Source of the DNA: Oceanobacillus halotolerans
Lineage (GTDB): Bacteria > Bacillota > Bacilli > Bacillales > Amphibacillaceae
Reading direction: 5' to 3'
DNA: 64,000 bases
Assembly (NCBI RefSeq): GCF_010993955.1
Contig: NZ_WIXL01000008.1
Span: forward strand, 1-64,000
Shown: positions 1 through 8,580 of the stretch, piece by piece
How positions within the stretch are numbered: position 1 is the stretch's first letter
Layout: every line of letters begins with the position of its first letter
Program-made: the position numbers and the translations under genes
Notes under the pieces: generated by a model
What the model saw: the letters and a program-made list of their open reading frames with translations, nothing else
Database searches by the model: none
Told to the model about the DNA's origin: nothing

Positions 1-163
1 ACTGTGAAAACGTAAAGTTTGAACAGATGTCGCACTTATGCCCATGGTGAAAGCGAAGTGTATTTCCGGAACGGGTAAACGTGCTAAACATCGCCTTAAC
101 TTACTGCGTATTATATAGATTATGCGTCGTAGAAAACAAACAAAGTATGCGAAAAGAGCCTTC
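1..163. repeat. Right half of the outer intergenic repeat, cut by the window edge
   Basis: The sequence closely matches 13510-13672 and 45315-45474. Bases 1-49 are the end of the short (58-65 bp) insert, ending in CCCATGGTG. Then follow AAAGCG and the repeat's right arm with ATTATATAGATTATGCG and a TATGCGAAAAGAGCC end. No gene is visible. It separates rpsP from whatever lies upstream (ffh in B. subtilis, not in this window). Confidence 0.8.
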
Positions 164-200
164 AATTATGATACTATTTTTTAATGTAATGCAAAAACAC

Positions 201-229
201 TTTACAGACAAACAAGTTTCTGATAAAAT
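201..229 (+). promoter_or_regulatory. Probable sigma-A promoter of rpsP
   Basis: TTTACA at 201-206 and TAAAAT at 224-229 are separated by 17 bases, about 40 bases before the rpsP start. It lies just downstream of the repeat arm, so rpsP appears to have its own promoter here. Confidence 0.65.
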
Positions 230-268
230 CTAAACTTGTGAAAAACAATTTAATGGAGGTGCAAGAAC

Positions 269-538
269 ATGGCTGTAAAAATTCGTTTAAAACGTATGGG
301 ATCAAAAAGAAATCCATTTTACCGTATCGTTGTAGCTGATTCACGTGCACCACGTGATGGTCGCCAAATCGAACAAATTGGAACATATAATCCTGTTGTT
401 AATCCAGTTGAAGTTAAAATAGATGAAGAAAAAGCATTAGATTGGATGACAAAAGGTGCAAAACCAAGTGATACAGTACGTAATTTATTTTCAAAAGAAG
501 GCATCATGAAAAAATTCCACGAACAAAAAAACCAGTAA
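269..538 (+). CDS. rpsP: 30S ribosomal protein S16
   Basis: An 89-residue protein with the typical S16 start ([20 protein letters not shown]) and full family length. S16 is a primary-to-intermediate binder of 16S rRNA needed for assembly of the 30S body. The ATG follows GGAGGT at 255-260 with an 8-base gap. It opens a ribosome-maturation cluster (khpA, ylqD, rimM, trmD, rplS), the same order as in B. subtilis, and appears to be driven by the promoter at 201-229. Confidence 0.98.
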   Translation: MAVKIRLKRMGSKRNPFYRIVVADSRAPRDGRQIEQIGTYNPVVNPVEVKIDEEKALDWMTKGAKPSDTVRNLFSKEGIMKKFHEQKNQ

Positions 539-552
539 AGTAGTGTGATATC

Positions 553-780
553 ATGAAAGCCCTGATTGAGTCCATTGTGACACCATTAGTTGATCACCCA
601 GAAGATGTTGTGGTAACAAAGAAAGAAGAAGATACGAAAGTGGTTTATCATCTTACTGTTCACCAGGATGATGTTGGACAAGTGATTGGTAAAAATGGTC
701 GTATTGCAAAAGCAATTCGTACAGTTGTTTATGCAGCGAAATCAGATAGTAAAAAGCGTATTTATTTGGATATTATGTAA
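553..780 (+). CDS. khpA: KH-domain RNA-binding protein KhpA (YlqC)
   Basis: A 75-residue single KH domain whose GXXG loop is GKNG at residues 46-49, followed by RIAKAIR. In Firmicutes KhpA pairs with KhpB (Jag) and binds many RNAs, influencing cell-envelope growth and division; that role is family knowledge. It starts 14 bases after rpsP without a strong Shine-Dalgarno site, so translation is probably coupled to rpsP. A strong terminator follows immediately. Confidence 0.93.
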   Translation: MKALIESIVTPLVDHPEDVVVTKKEEDTKVVYHLTVHQDDVGQVIGKNGRIAKAIRTVVYAAKSDSKKRIYLDIM

Positions 781-811
781 AAAGGGAAAGGGAGATACCT
801 TTCCCTTTTTA
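779..811 (+). terminator. Intrinsic terminator after khpA
   Basis: The hairpin AAAAGGGAAAGG / CCTTTCCCTTTT with a 6-base loop ends in a T run at 806-810. It sits directly on the khpA stop codon, so rpsP-khpA can form a short transcript, with read-through needed for ylqD and rimM unless they have their own promoter. Confidence 0.85.
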
Positions 812-842
812 CACATGTCACTTGAAGAGAGCGAGGGACAAT

Positions 843-1232
843 ATGCAAATTATAAAGAAAGTCCTAATCAAACAAATTGTTACGGAAAAAAGTAAATCTA
901 AGTTACATGAGAATTTTAATGAACATAAAATGCGACTTGAACAAGAGTGTCAACAACTTCTGTTTGAACAACGTAAGTTACAACATAAAAAAGGTGTGTC
1001 CAAACAAGAAGTTGCACAACGTTTTCAACAAGAAATTAAAAATCGCAAAGAGAAAATGAAACTATTGGATTTTAAAATCGAACAACTCGATATGCTCGAA
1101 ATAGGTAGTGAAATTGTCGAGAAGGAAGTTGAAGCTCTTGTTGAGGTGAAAGAAGGTACGCATTGGAATCAAATTATGAATGAAGCTGCAATTGTTATAA
1201 AAGATGATATCGTTATTCGAATCGATGAATAG
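843..1232 (+). CDS. ylqD: YlqD family protein, function unknown
   Basis: About 129 charged residues, predicted largely coiled coil (heptad-rich, K/E/Q-rich residues 10-90) with a short C-terminal part rich in valine and isoleucine. It occupies the ylqD slot between khpA and rimM of Bacillus genomes, and I assign it by position and composition. I chose ATG 843 with AGGGA upstream; a TTG at 822 in the same frame is possible. No catalytic motif is visible. Its place suggests a link to RNA or ribosome maturation, but that is only inference. Confidence 0.8.
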   Translation: MQIIKKVLIKQIVTEKSKSKLHENFNEHKMRLEQECQQLLFEQRKLQHKKGVSKQEVAQRFQQEIKNRKEKMKLLDFKIEQLDMLEIGSEIVEKEVEALVEVKEGTHWNQIMNEAAIVIKDDIVIRIDE

Positions 1233-1244
1233 CAGGTGATAAAA

Positions 1245-1757
1245 GTGGAAAAAATGTTTAATATTGGAAAAATCGTTAATACCCATGGGGTCCGTGGGGA
1301 AGTAAAAGTTTTACGTATAACAGACTTTGAAGACCGATTCAACGTAGGAAATACTATGTATATTGCAAAAGACAAGGATCAGCCAATTCCAGTAGAAGTA
1401 GTATCACACCGTATTCATAAAGGGTTTGATTTACTTCAATTTAAAGGAATCGAGAATATTAATGATGTAGAATCTTTTAAAGGTGCATTCTTGAAAGTAG
1501 CAGAAGATCAATTAAACGAATTGGAAGAAGATGCGTATTATTATCATGAAATTATAGGCAGTGCTGTTTATTTAACAAATGGTGAAGAACTTGGAACTAT
1601 TAAAGAAATCTTATCTCCTGGTGCGAATGATGTTTGGGTTGTGAATCGAAAAGAAGGAAAAGATGTATTAATCCCATATATTGAAGATGTTGTAAAAGAA
1701 GTAGATGTAACAAATCAGAAGGTGGTCATTGAACCAATGGAAGGACTGCTTGATTAA
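1245..1757 (+). CDS. rimM: Ribosome maturation factor RimM
   Basis: About 170 residues, the usual RimM length. The N-terminal barrel has [18 protein letters not shown] and the C-terminal PRC barrel has [14 protein letters not shown] and later [15 protein letters not shown]. RimM helps maturation of the 30S head, near S19. The start is probably GTG 1245 after AGGTGAT; GTG 1236 and ATG 1254 are in frame. Its stop codon overlaps the trmD start (TAATG), which implies translational coupling. Confidence 0.96.
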   Translation: MEKMFNIGKIVNTHGVRGEVKVLRITDFEDRFNVGNTMYIAKDKDQPIPVEVVSHRIHKGFDLLQFKGIENINDVESFKGAFLKVAEDQLNELEEDAYYYHEIIGSAVYLTNGEELGTIKEILSPGANDVWVVNRKEGKDVLIPYIEDVVKEVDVTNQKVVIEPMEGLLD

Positions 1758-2509
1758 TGCATATTGATGTCTTAACACTGTTCCCAGAAATGATAGAAGG
1801 TATGTTTCGGTCATCCATATTAAATAAAGCACACGAAAAAGGAAAGTTACAATACAATCTTATCAATTTTCGCGAATACACCACGAATAAACATAAAAAA
1901 GTAGATGACTACCCTTATGGTGGGGGCGCGGGAATGGTGCTGACACCACAGCCAGTGTTTGATGCGGTTGATTCTGTTGTTAAAGAAAAACAAACTAATC
2001 CACGGATTATTTTAATGTGCCCACAAGGCGAACAGTATAACCAACAAAAGGCAGAAGAGTTAGCAAAAGAGGATCACCTTATATTTATTTGTGGTCATTA
2101 TGAAGGATATGATGAACGAATACGTCAAAACTTGGTAACGGATGAAATTTCAATCGGTGATTATGTTCTAACTGGTGGAGAATTAGGAGCAATGGTTGTC
2201 ATTGATAGTGTAGTTCGTTTACTTCCCGAGGTTTTAGGAAACGAAGAATCAGCATCAGCCGATTCTTTCTCAACAGGATTGTTGGAACATCCACATTATA
2301 CAAGACCTGCTGATTTTAGAGGTTGGAAAGTTCCTAATGTACTATTATCTGGAGACCATGCAAAAATTGAAGCTTGGCGGAAAAGAGAATCCTTAAAGCG
2401 TACATTGGAAAGAAGAAGTGAATTGCTTGAGGCACGATCTTTATCAGAGGAAGAACAACATTTACTTAATCAACTACAAAAAAATATTAATCAAAGAAAT
2501 AATAAATAA
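1757..2509 (+). CDS. trmD: tRNA (guanine-37-N1)-methyltransferase TrmD
   Basis: A 250-residue SPOUT methyltransferase that makes m1G37 in tRNAs reading CNN codons, preventing frameshifts. Family motifs are present: [11 protein letters not shown] near the N terminus, [12 protein letters not shown], and the trefoil-knot segment [11 protein letters not shown] that binds S-adenosylmethionine. The C-terminal domain has the linker [13 protein letters not shown]. It overlaps rimM by one base, so both are made from one message. Confidence 0.98.
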   Translation: MHIDVLTLFPEMIEGMFRSSILNKAHEKGKLQYNLINFREYTTNKHKKVDDYPYGGGAGMVLTPQPVFDAVDSVVKEKQTNPRIILMCPQGEQYNQQKAEELAKEDHLIFICGHYEGYDERIRQNLVTDEISIGDYVLTGGELGAMVVIDSVVRLLPEVLGNEESASADSFSTGLLEHPHYTRPADFRGWKVPNVLLSGDHAKIEAWRKRESLKRTLERRSELLEARSLSEEEQHLLNQLQKNINQRNNK

Positions 2510-2523
2510 AAGGCTGCTAAATC

Positions 2524-2552
2524 TTGATTTAAGCCTATCATTATGGTATATT
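2524..2552 (+). promoter_or_regulatory. Probable sigma-A promoter of rplS
   Basis: TTGATT at 2524-2529 and TATATT at 2547-2552 are separated by 17 bases, just after trmD. It gives rplS a leader of roughly 85 bases. Confidence 0.6.
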
Positions 2553-2558
2553 TAATTT

Positions 2559-2643
2559 TGTGCTTAAAGTCGTTTGAGTACGTATAAACGATGTTCCGCT
2601 ATCATAGAAGATAAGAGCATTGGTTTGGAAGGAGTGAAGCAGG
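2559..2643 (+). ncRNA. Candidate L19 (rplS) autoregulatory leader
   Basis: The short leader of rplS has a hairpin TCGTTT / AAACGA (about 2570-2591) and ends in GGAAGGAGTG before the start codon. Firmicutes often carry an L19 leader here that controls rplS. I infer identity from position and the hairpin; I could not compare it with a covariance model. Confidence 0.4.
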
Positions 2644-2988
2644 ATGCAACAATTAATTGAAGAAATCACAAAAGATCAACTTCGCACAGATCATCCTGAT
2701 TTCCGCCCAGGTGATACTGTAAAAGTTCACGTAAAAGTTGTTGAAGGTTCTCGTGAACGTATTCAGGTATTTGAAGGCGTTGTGATTAAACGTCAAAACG
2801 GGGGAATCAGTGAAACATTTACAGTAAGAAAGCTTTCTTACGGTGTAGGTGTTGAGCGTACATTCCCAGTACATTCACCTCGTATTGCGAAAATCGAAGT
2901 TTCCCGTCGTGGTATTGTTCGTCGCGCGAAACTATACTATCTTCGTGATCGTGTCGGAAAAGCTGCACGTATTAAAGAACGTATTTAA
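2644..2988 (+). CDS. rplS: 50S ribosomal protein L19
   Basis: A 114-residue L19 with family stretches [20 protein letters not shown] and [16 protein letters not shown]19 lies at the 30S-50S interface near bridge B8. The ATG is preceded by GGAAGGAG. It has its own promoter and a possible regulatory leader, and is closed by a terminator at 3051-3081. Confidence 0.98.
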   Translation: MQQLIEEITKDQLRTDHPDFRPGDTVKVHVKVVEGSRERIQVFEGVVIKRQNGGISETFTVRKLSYGVGVERTFPVHSPRIAKIEVSRRGIVRRAKLYYLRDRVGKAARIKERI

Positions 2989-3050
2989 TACAGTGCTCAA
3001 ATGGATTGTAATCGACCTAAAAGTCGACATAAGAGTACTTTTACGAAAAG

Positions 3051-3081
3051 GGAGCTTGACAGAAATTGCAAGCTCCTTTTT
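3051..3081 (+). terminator. Intrinsic terminator after rplS
   Basis: GGAGCTTG (3051-3058) pairs with CAAGCTCC (3069-3076), followed by TTTTT. The T run overlaps the -35 region of the next promoter. Confidence 0.88.
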
Positions 3082-3108
3082 GTATTTGAACTTAGGTTGT
3101 GGTATAAC
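3080..3108 (+). promoter_or_regulatory. Probable promoter upstream of lepB
   Basis: TTGTAT (3080-3085) and TATAAC (3103-3108) have a 17-base gap. The next gene, lepB, begins about 300 bases later, with a 228-bp repeat in between, so the transcript would carry that repeat as its leader. Confidence 0.5.
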
Positions 3109-3144
3109 ATATGAAAACCAAGATTACACTAATACTATATGAGT

Positions 3145-3372
3145 GTGTTCAAAAAGGAGGATAAAAAGGACCGAGTCGGTTAAGGTCTAGAGGCATCCTG
3201 TTCCAACACCGACACTAGCACGTCCTGTCGAGTTGAAAGTTCGAGTCGGCTAAGATTTAAGTAGCGGACTTCCGCTGGGTGGTGGTGACTTCTATGTTGG
3301 CGATCAACGTGAGCGACGGAAAAGTCAACGAAGAAATTCGATGTGTCATTTTTACTGGACTTTTTGAACAAC
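3145..3372. repeat. 228-bp element with inverted ends in the lepB leader
   Basis: The left end GTGTTCAAAAAGG and the right end CTTTTTGAAC are inverted copies. The inside is richer in G+C than its surroundings, codes for nothing convincing, and has two near-direct motifs: GAGTCGGTTAAGGT near 3174 and GAGTCGGCTAAGAT near 3244. A hairpin AGCGGA-CTTCCGCT lies near 3262. It could be a MITE-like repeat or a structured RNA. I have the impression of similar sequence in other Bacillaceae, but could not verify it. Confidence 0.6.
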
Positions 3373-3412
3373 CTCTATATACATACATTTTTCAGCTGTC
3401 GGAGGGGACGAC

Positions 3413-3973
3413 ATGGCCAAACAAAAAAATGAATGGTTTGACTGGATAAAGGCTCTATTAATAGCATTCGGATTAGCTTTTATCGTTCGAATGTTCTTTT
3501 TTGCACCGATTGTAGTAGATGGTCCATCTATGCTACCAACATTACAAGATCAAGATCAAATGATTGTGAATAAGTTTATCTATCAAATTTCCGAACCAAA
3601 TCGATTTGATATTGTTGTATTTCATGCTTCTGATCAAAAGGATTTTATTAAACGAGTAATTGGTTTACCTGGGGAACATATTGCTGTTGAAGATAATATA
3701 TTGTATGTTGACGGTAATGAAGTGGAGGAACCTTTTCTTAACGATCTGAAAGAAAATAGGAAATCCTATCAAATGTTAACGAATGATTTTACGTTAGAAC
3801 AACTACCAGGTAACCACCAGACGATTCCAGAAGGCCATGTTCTTGTATTAGGGGATAACCGAAGTAATTCGACGGATAGTCGTGCATTAGGTGTTATATC
3901 CATCGATCAGGTTGTCGGAAAAGCCTCGTTGATATATTGGCCATTAGACAGAATACGTTTAGTAGGGGAGTAA
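3413..3973 (+). CDS. lepB: Type I signal peptidase
   Basis: A 186-residue SipS/LepB-type serine-lysine protease that removes signal peptides on the outer face of the membrane. It has one N-terminal membrane anchor (about residues 11-31), the nucleophile Ser39 in GPSMLPTL, the general base Lys80 in IKRVIGLPGE, and the GDNRSNSTDSR box. The short Firmicute length is normal. ATG 3413 follows CGGAGGGG. It sits between rplS and rbgA and probably shares a transcript with rbgA, seven bases downstream. Confidence 0.96.
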   Translation: MAKQKNEWFDWIKALLIAFGLAFIVRMFFFAPIVVDGPSMLPTLQDQDQMIVNKFIYQISEPNRFDIVVFHASDQKDFIKRVIGLPGEHIAVEDNILYVDGNEVEEPFLNDLKENRKSYQMLTNDFTLEQLPGNHQTIPEGHVLVLGDNRSNSTDSRALGVISIDQVVGKASLIYWPLDRIRLVGE

Positions 3974-3979
3974 AAAGTT

Positions 3980-4837
3980 ATGACAATTCAATGGTTTCCA
4001 GGACACATGGCAAAGGCTCGTCGTGAAGTAGAAGAGAAGTTAAAACTGGTAGACTTTGTAGTGGAGTTAGTGGATGCACGTGCACCATTATCATCACAAA
4101 ATCCAATGCTCCAACAAGTATTACAAGATAAAACGAAAATGGTTGTCTTAATGAAGAAAGATCTAGCTGACCAACAGAGGACACAACAGTGGATTTCTTA
4201 TTTTCAAGATTTAAATATTACTGCTGTTGCGGTCAATGTAAATGACAAAGCAGATATTAAACGAATTATTCAACTCGCTAAACAATTAGGACAAACAAAA
4301 ATGGATAAATTAGCAAAAAAAGGAATCCGACCTCGACCTGCTCGTGCTATGATTGTAGGAATTCCTAATGTAGGAAAATCCACGTTAATTAATCGACTAG
4401 CAAATAAGAAGATAGCTAAAACTGGAGATAAGCCAGGTGTCACAAAACAACAATTATGGATCAAAGTAGGGAAAGATTTTGAACTGCTTGATACACCCGG
4501 TATATTATGGCCAAAGTTTGAGGACGAACAAGTTGGACTTCGCTTAGCTGCAATTGGCACCATAAAAGATCAATTGTTACCATTACAAGACATTGTTGCA
4601 TTTGTTATTTCCTATATGCAGGAATATTATCCTAGTCAATTAAGAGAACGATATAATCTGGACGAGACCATGCAAGATATGTGGGACATATTTGAGTTGA
4701 TTGGGAAACAACGTGGAGCGCTTGAAAGTGGTGGCCATGTTAATTTTGACAAAGTTGCAGACCTTGTTCTTCGAGATTTGCGTACAGGTAGACTAGGAAA
4801 TATAACATTAGAAGTTCCAGAAGAAGATGGCATTTGA
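3980..4837 (+). CDS. rbgA: Ribosome biogenesis GTPase RbgA (YlqF)
   Basis: A 285-residue circularly permuted GTPase (G4-G5-G1-G2-G3) needed for late 50S assembly in B. subtilis. G1 is GIPNVGKST, G2 lies in PGVTK, and G3 is DTPGI. N-terminal TIQWFPGHMAKARREV is characteristic. The G4 motif, normally NKxD, reads M58-K-K-D61 here, so the base-recognising asparagine is a methionine. The rest matches RbgA throughout, so a functional gene is likely. A terminator overlaps its stop codon. Confidence 0.96.
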   Translation: MTIQWFPGHMAKARREVEEKLKLVDFVVELVDARAPLSSQNPMLQQVLQDKTKMVVLMKKDLADQQRTQQWISYFQDLNITAVAVNVNDKADIKRIIQLAKQLGQTKMDKLAKKGIRPRPARAMIVGIPNVGKSTLINRLANKKIAKTGDKPGVTKQQLWIKVGKDFELLDTPGILWPKFEDEQVGLRLAAIGTIKDQLLPLQDIVAFVISYMQEYYPSQLRERYNLDETMQDMWDIFELIGKQRGALESGGHVNFDKVADLVLRDLRTGRLGNITLEVPEEDGI

Positions 4838-4857
4838 TCAAGAGATGCCATTTTTTT
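4827..4857 (+). terminator. Intrinsic terminator overlapping the rbgA stop
   Basis: ATGGCAT (4827-4833) and ATGCCAT (4845-4851) form the stem, followed by seven T residues. The left arm is within the last codons of rbgA. Confidence 0.8.
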
Positions 4858-4917
4858 AATTGTATTATTATAATAGTAGGGTATTATGCCGATATAAACA
4901 AAAAGATAGGTGGTTAG

Positions 4918-5691
4918 ATGGAACAACAATCAATTGCAGTATTAAAACAATTATTTCAACAGGATAAAATAAAGGAATCCCAATTAAAACAACTGAAGAA
5001 GGACCCACGTAAAGGCGTTCAACAACTTGTAAAGGCATATGAGAAAAAGCTAGCAAAAGTAAGACAGCTAGAGTTTAAGTTTAAAGAAATGAGTCGAATA
5101 GAAGACTATTATTATGATAGAGGATACCACTACATTGCTGGAATGGATGAAGCTGGAAGAGGTCCATTAGCTGGTCCAGTAGTTGCAGCCTGCGTTGTCT
5201 TACCTAAAGATTTTAAATTACTGGGCTTAAATGATTCCAAACAACTAACAGAAGCCACTCGTACTGAATTTTTCACCATTATAAAAAAAGAAGCAATTAG
5301 TTATGGAATAAGTATGATAGATAACCGAACGATTGATAACATGAATATCTATGAAGCTACCAAACTCGCAATGCTTCAAGCAATGGAACAACTTGATCCA
5401 CAACCAAACCATATGTTAATTGATGCTGTGGAATTAGAGGGACTGACCTGTACATATGACGCTATTACAAAAGGGGATGCAAAAAGTATTTCGATTGCCG
5501 CAGCAAGTATTTTAGCAAAAGTAACTCGAGATAATAGAATGAAAGAAATACATAGTGAATACCCTGAATATGACTTTTCTTCAAATATGGGCTATGGAAC
5601 AAAACAACATATGGAAGCCTTAGCACGTTTTGGAGCCTCTCCATATCATCGCAGGTCGTTTGCCCCTGTTCGCAATGTAACGAAATGTTAG
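4918..5691 (+). CDS. rnhB: Ribonuclease HII
   Basis: A 257-residue RNase HII that cuts RNA in RNA-DNA hybrids and starts ribonucleotide excision. Catalytic acids Asp77 and Glu78 are in GMDEAGRGPLAGPVV, with a further Asp in MLIDAVE and the stretch SISIAAASILAKVTRD. An extra N-terminal domain of about 70 residues is usual for Bacillus enzymes. The ATG follows AGGTGG. The next gene, ylqG, starts 12 bases later, so they are probably co-transcribed. Confidence 0.97.
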   Translation: MEQQSIAVLKQLFQQDKIKESQLKQLKKDPRKGVQQLVKAYEKKLAKVRQLEFKFKEMSRIEDYYYDRGYHYIAGMDEAGRGPLAGPVVAACVVLPKDFKLLGLNDSKQLTEATRTEFFTIIKKEAISYGISMIDNRTIDNMNIYEATKLAMLQAMEQLDPQPNHMLIDAVELEGLTCTYDAITKGDAKSISIAAASILAKVTRDNRMKEIHSEYPEYDFSSNMGYGTKQHMEALARFGASPYHRRSFAPVRNVTKC

Positions 5692-5703
5692 GAGGGATTT
5701 AGC

Positions 5704-6972
5704 TTGAGTATCCAACAAATTTCTCATCGAACCTCAAATAAAGTAGGCCCATTAAGCATGCAGTTAAAACCAGGCCAAATTATACAAGGGAAGATTCAAA
5801 AGATTTTTCCTAACCAAAGTGCCAAGGTACAATTAGGGTCTAGGCATATGGTTGCTCAATTGGAAGCCTCCTTAACAGTTGGAAGTAATTATTATTTTCA
5901 AGTAAAATCTGCAAAGGATGTCATTCATTTAAAAGTTCTTGGACAATCATTAGAACAAGATGAACAAACAAGTTTAGCTAATCTTATGAAACAGCTAGGA
6001 TTAAAAACAAACAAGTCCAATGTTCAATTTATACAATCATTAATTCAAGAAAAAATACCATTTGATAAGACACAATTAGGAAATGCATTTGTACTGTTAA
6101 ATGGGACCGATGGGAATAGTGAGATACAAGCAGTTTTAAAGGAAATGATTAGTCGAAATATCCCAATAAACAATTCCACTTTTCAAGCATTGTATACCAA
6201 GCAGACATCAACTATATCTGAGCAGTTTCAAGATATGGTGCAAATTTTGCGTCAAGATACGACGGATATACCTAATAAACAGCAGTTACTCGAACGATTA
6301 AATGGTTTATTGGAACGACCTTCATTAAAGGGTGAATTGTCATTATTAACGAATCCTAAGGAACTGTTTTTATCCCATATGCGAAGTGTCTTACAGCAAA
6401 CTGGTACCACCTATGAAAATCAACTAGCCAATAATTTGGTACAGTCCCAGTCCAATACCATAAAATCGATACTATTACAACTAGTACAAAAAGGTGGCGG
6501 AATTGTTCACGAACGATCACAAAAGTTGCTTCATTTTCTCAACGGTTTGCAAATCCAATCAGTAAATGAAACTCCTACATTTATACAAGCTAGTTTACAG
6601 TTACCTGGAAATAAAATTGGGTTAAGAAAAGATATAGATATGGAATTTGAAGGAAATAAAACAAAAGAGGGGAAAATCGATCCTGATTTTTGTCGAATTC
6701 TGTTTTATTTGGACTTAGCAAATTTGAAAGAAACGATTGTAGATATGCATATACAAAAGCGAACTGTTACGATTACGATATGGAATAATCATCCTAATCT
6801 TATAGAACAGGCATTAGTATTTAAACCAGAACTGAAAAAAGGATTAGTGGAATTAGACTATCAACTTTCTACTATAAATACGAAACACTTACAAGAAAAA
6901 CAAGAATCGACTAAACATAAGGCCTTAAAAGCTTACCAATCAACTTATCAAGGAGTAGATTATCGTATATGA
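5704..6972 (+). CDS. ylqG: FliK-like protein YlqG, function unknown
   Basis: A 422-residue protein in the ylqG slot between rnhB and ylqH. The C-terminal third (about 300-390) resembles the FliK hook-length control domain, with an RILFYLDLANLKETIVD-type stretch and TITIWNN. The N-terminal part is low in hydrophobic segments and Gln/Asn-rich. The TTG start follows AGGAGG. Pairing with ylqH, a partner-like fragment of FlhB, suggests a small secretion-control module outside the main flagellar operon; its role is unknown to me. Confidence 0.75.
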   Translation: MSIQQISHRTSNKVGPLSMQLKPGQIIQGKIQKIFPNQSAKVQLGSRHMVAQLEASLTVGSNYYFQVKSAKDVIHLKVLGQSLEQDEQTSLANLMKQLGLKTNKSNVQFIQSLIQEKIPFDKTQLGNAFVLLNGTDGNSEIQAVLKEMISRNIPINNSTFQALYTKQTSTISEQFQDMVQILRQDTTDIPNKQQLLERLNGLLERPSLKGELSLLTNPKELFLSHMRSVLQQTGTTYENQLANNLVQSQSNTIKSILLQLVQKGGGIVHERSQKLLHFLNGLQIQSVNETPTFIQASLQLPGNKIGLRKDIDMEFEGNKTKEGKIDPDFCRILFYLDLANLKETIVDMHIQKRTVTITIWNNHPNLIEQALVFKPELKKGLVELDYQLSTINTKHLQEKQESTKHKALKAYQSTYQGVDYRI

Positions 6973-7238
6973 ATTCAAATAGGAAGACTGCAACAGCACT
7001 TCAGTATGATAAAGATAATATGATCGCACCGAAAATATCTGCAACAGGTAAGGGATTAATAGCTGAAAATATTATTGAAACCGCAAAGAAAAACAATATA
7101 CCAATCCAAGAAGATCCGTCACTAGTTGAATTGTTGGCCCAGCTAAATATTAATGAAACCATTCCAGAGGAACTTTACCAAGCTGTAGCAGAGGTATTTG
7201 CTTTTGTATATCGTGTAGATAGAGAACTAAAGAAATAA
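6969..7238 (+). CDS. ylqH: FlhB C-terminal-domain paralogue YlqH (FlhX type)
   Basis: An 89-residue soluble protein that looks like the export-switch domain of FlhB without the membrane part. Its end, PEELYQAVAEVFAFVYRVDRE, is close to the end of FlhB in this window (PEQFYQAVAEVLAYVYRLEN). It lacks the NPTH self-cleavage motif. Such proteins can sometimes substitute for the FlhB C-terminal domain; whether that occurs here is inference. It overlaps the ylqG stop by four bases. Confidence 0.82.
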   Translation: MNSNRKTATALQYDKDNMIAPKISATGKGLIAENIIETAKKNNIPIQEDPSLVELLAQLNINETIPEELYQAVAEVFAFVYRVDRELKK

Positions 7239-7299
7239 GTGTGCTGAACAGCAAATCAGAATGATAAGGGAGAGATTTATTGAGAAAGCCCACTTTTTG

Positions 7300-7328
7300 T
7301 TGTGAAATTTGTTGTTTTTTTATACAAT
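7300..7328 (+). promoter_or_regulatory. Probable promoter of sucCD
   Basis: TTGTGA (7300-7305) and TACAAT (7323-7328) have a 17-base spacer, 35 bases before the sucC start. I saw no clear cre or CcpC-type operator in the gap. Confidence 0.5.
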
Positions 7329-7362
7329 GGAAATGCAGTGAATTTTGATGGGAGGATGAAAG

Positions 7363-8520
7363 ATGAACATTCATGAGTATCAAGGCAAAGAAATTTTGCG
7401 TCAATTTGGTGTAAACGTTCCAAACGGACATGTTGCATATACGGTCGATGAAGCTGTTGAAGCTGCTGAAAAGCTTGGAAGTAATGTGACTGTTGTCAAA
7501 GCGCAAATACATGCCGGTGGTCGAGGTAAAGCTGGCGGGGTAAAAATTGCTAAAAATGCTGAAGAAGTGCGTACATACGCGAATGAAATCTTAGGAAAGA
7601 CACTAGTAACACATCAAACAGGTCCTGAAGGAAAAGAAGTAAAACGCTTACTGATTGAAGAGGGCTGTGATATTCAAAAAGAATATTATGTAGGGATTGT
7701 CTTAGATCGTGCTACTTCCCGCGTTGTCATGATGGCATCGGAAGAAGGTGGAACAGAGATAGAAGAAGTTGCAGCAGAGACTCCTGAAAAAATCTTTAAG
7801 GAAGTTATCGATCCTGTTGTTGGTCTAGCAGGTTATCAAGCTCGCAGATTAGCATTTAATATTAATATTCCAGATGAATTAATCGGGCAGGCTGTTAAAT
7901 TTATGACAGGTCTTTATAATGCATTTATTGAAAAAGATTGTTCAATTGCTGAAATAAATCCATTAGTCACTACAGGTGATGGGCAAGTACTAGCTTTAGA
8001 CTCTAAATTAAATTTTGATGATAATGCATTATTCCGCCAAAAAGATATCCAAGAACTTCGCGATTTGGATGAGGAAGATGAGAAGGAAATTGAAGCATCA
8101 AAATATGATTTAAGCTATATCTCATTAGATGGTAATATTGGCTGTATGGTTAATGGTGCAGGTCTTGCGATGTCAACAATGGACATTATTAAACACTATG
8201 GTGGTGAACCAGCAAACTTCCTTGATGTTGGTGGTGGTGCAACTGCTGAGAAAGTTACAGAAGCATTTAAGATCATTTTGTCCGATTCCAATGTAAGAGG
8301 AATTTTTGTAAACATTTTCGGTGGAATTATGAAATGTGATGTTATTGCTGAAGGTGTTATTGAGGCAACGAAGCAAGTTGGATTAGATATTCCACTAGTT
8401 GTACGTCTTGAAGGAACAAATGTTGAGTTAGGAAAACAAATTCTAGATGAATCAGGATTAAACATTACATCTGCAGATTCAATGGCAGATGGTGCTGAGA
8501 AAATCGTTTCTATGGTTTAA
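7363..8520 (+). CDS. sucC: Succinyl-CoA synthetase (ADP-forming) subunit beta
   Basis: A 385-residue beta subunit of the TCA-cycle enzyme that makes succinate and NTP from succinyl-CoA. The N-terminal ATP-grasp part starts [17 protein letters not shown] and has [15 protein letters not shown]. The C-terminal part has [14 protein letters not shown] and [13 protein letters not shown], typical of the CoA-ligase fold. Length is normal. ATG 7363 is preceded by GGGAGGA. It forms an operon with sucD, 60 bases downstream. Confidence 0.98.
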   Translation: MNIHEYQGKEILRQFGVNVPNGHVAYTVDEAVEAAEKLGSNVTVVKAQIHAGGRGKAGGVKIAKNAEEVRTYANEILGKTLVTHQTGPEGKEVKRLLIEEGCDIQKEYYVGIVLDRATSRVVMMASEEGGTEIEEVAAETPEKIFKEVIDPVVGLAGYQARRLAFNINIPDELIGQAVKFMTGLYNAFIEKDCSIAEINPLVTTGDGQVLALDSKLNFDDNALFRQKDIQELRDLDEEDEKEIEASKYDLSYISLDGNIGCMVNGAGLAMSTMDIIKHYGGEPANFLDVGGGATAEKVTEAFKIILSDSNVRGIFVNIFGGIMKCDVIAEGVIEATKQVGLDIPLVVRLEGTNVELGKQILDESGLNITSADSMADGAEKIVSMV

Positions 8521-8580
8521 TGCCTTGCCATTTCTTGTAAGAAAAAGCGTGTTTAGATTGCAAAGAAAGGACGGACGAAA

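Noticed and set aside
3180-3371. 63-codon open frame on the minus strand
   Set aside because: It lies wholly in the 228-bp inverted-end element, has no RBS, and is best explained as a by-product of repeat sequence.
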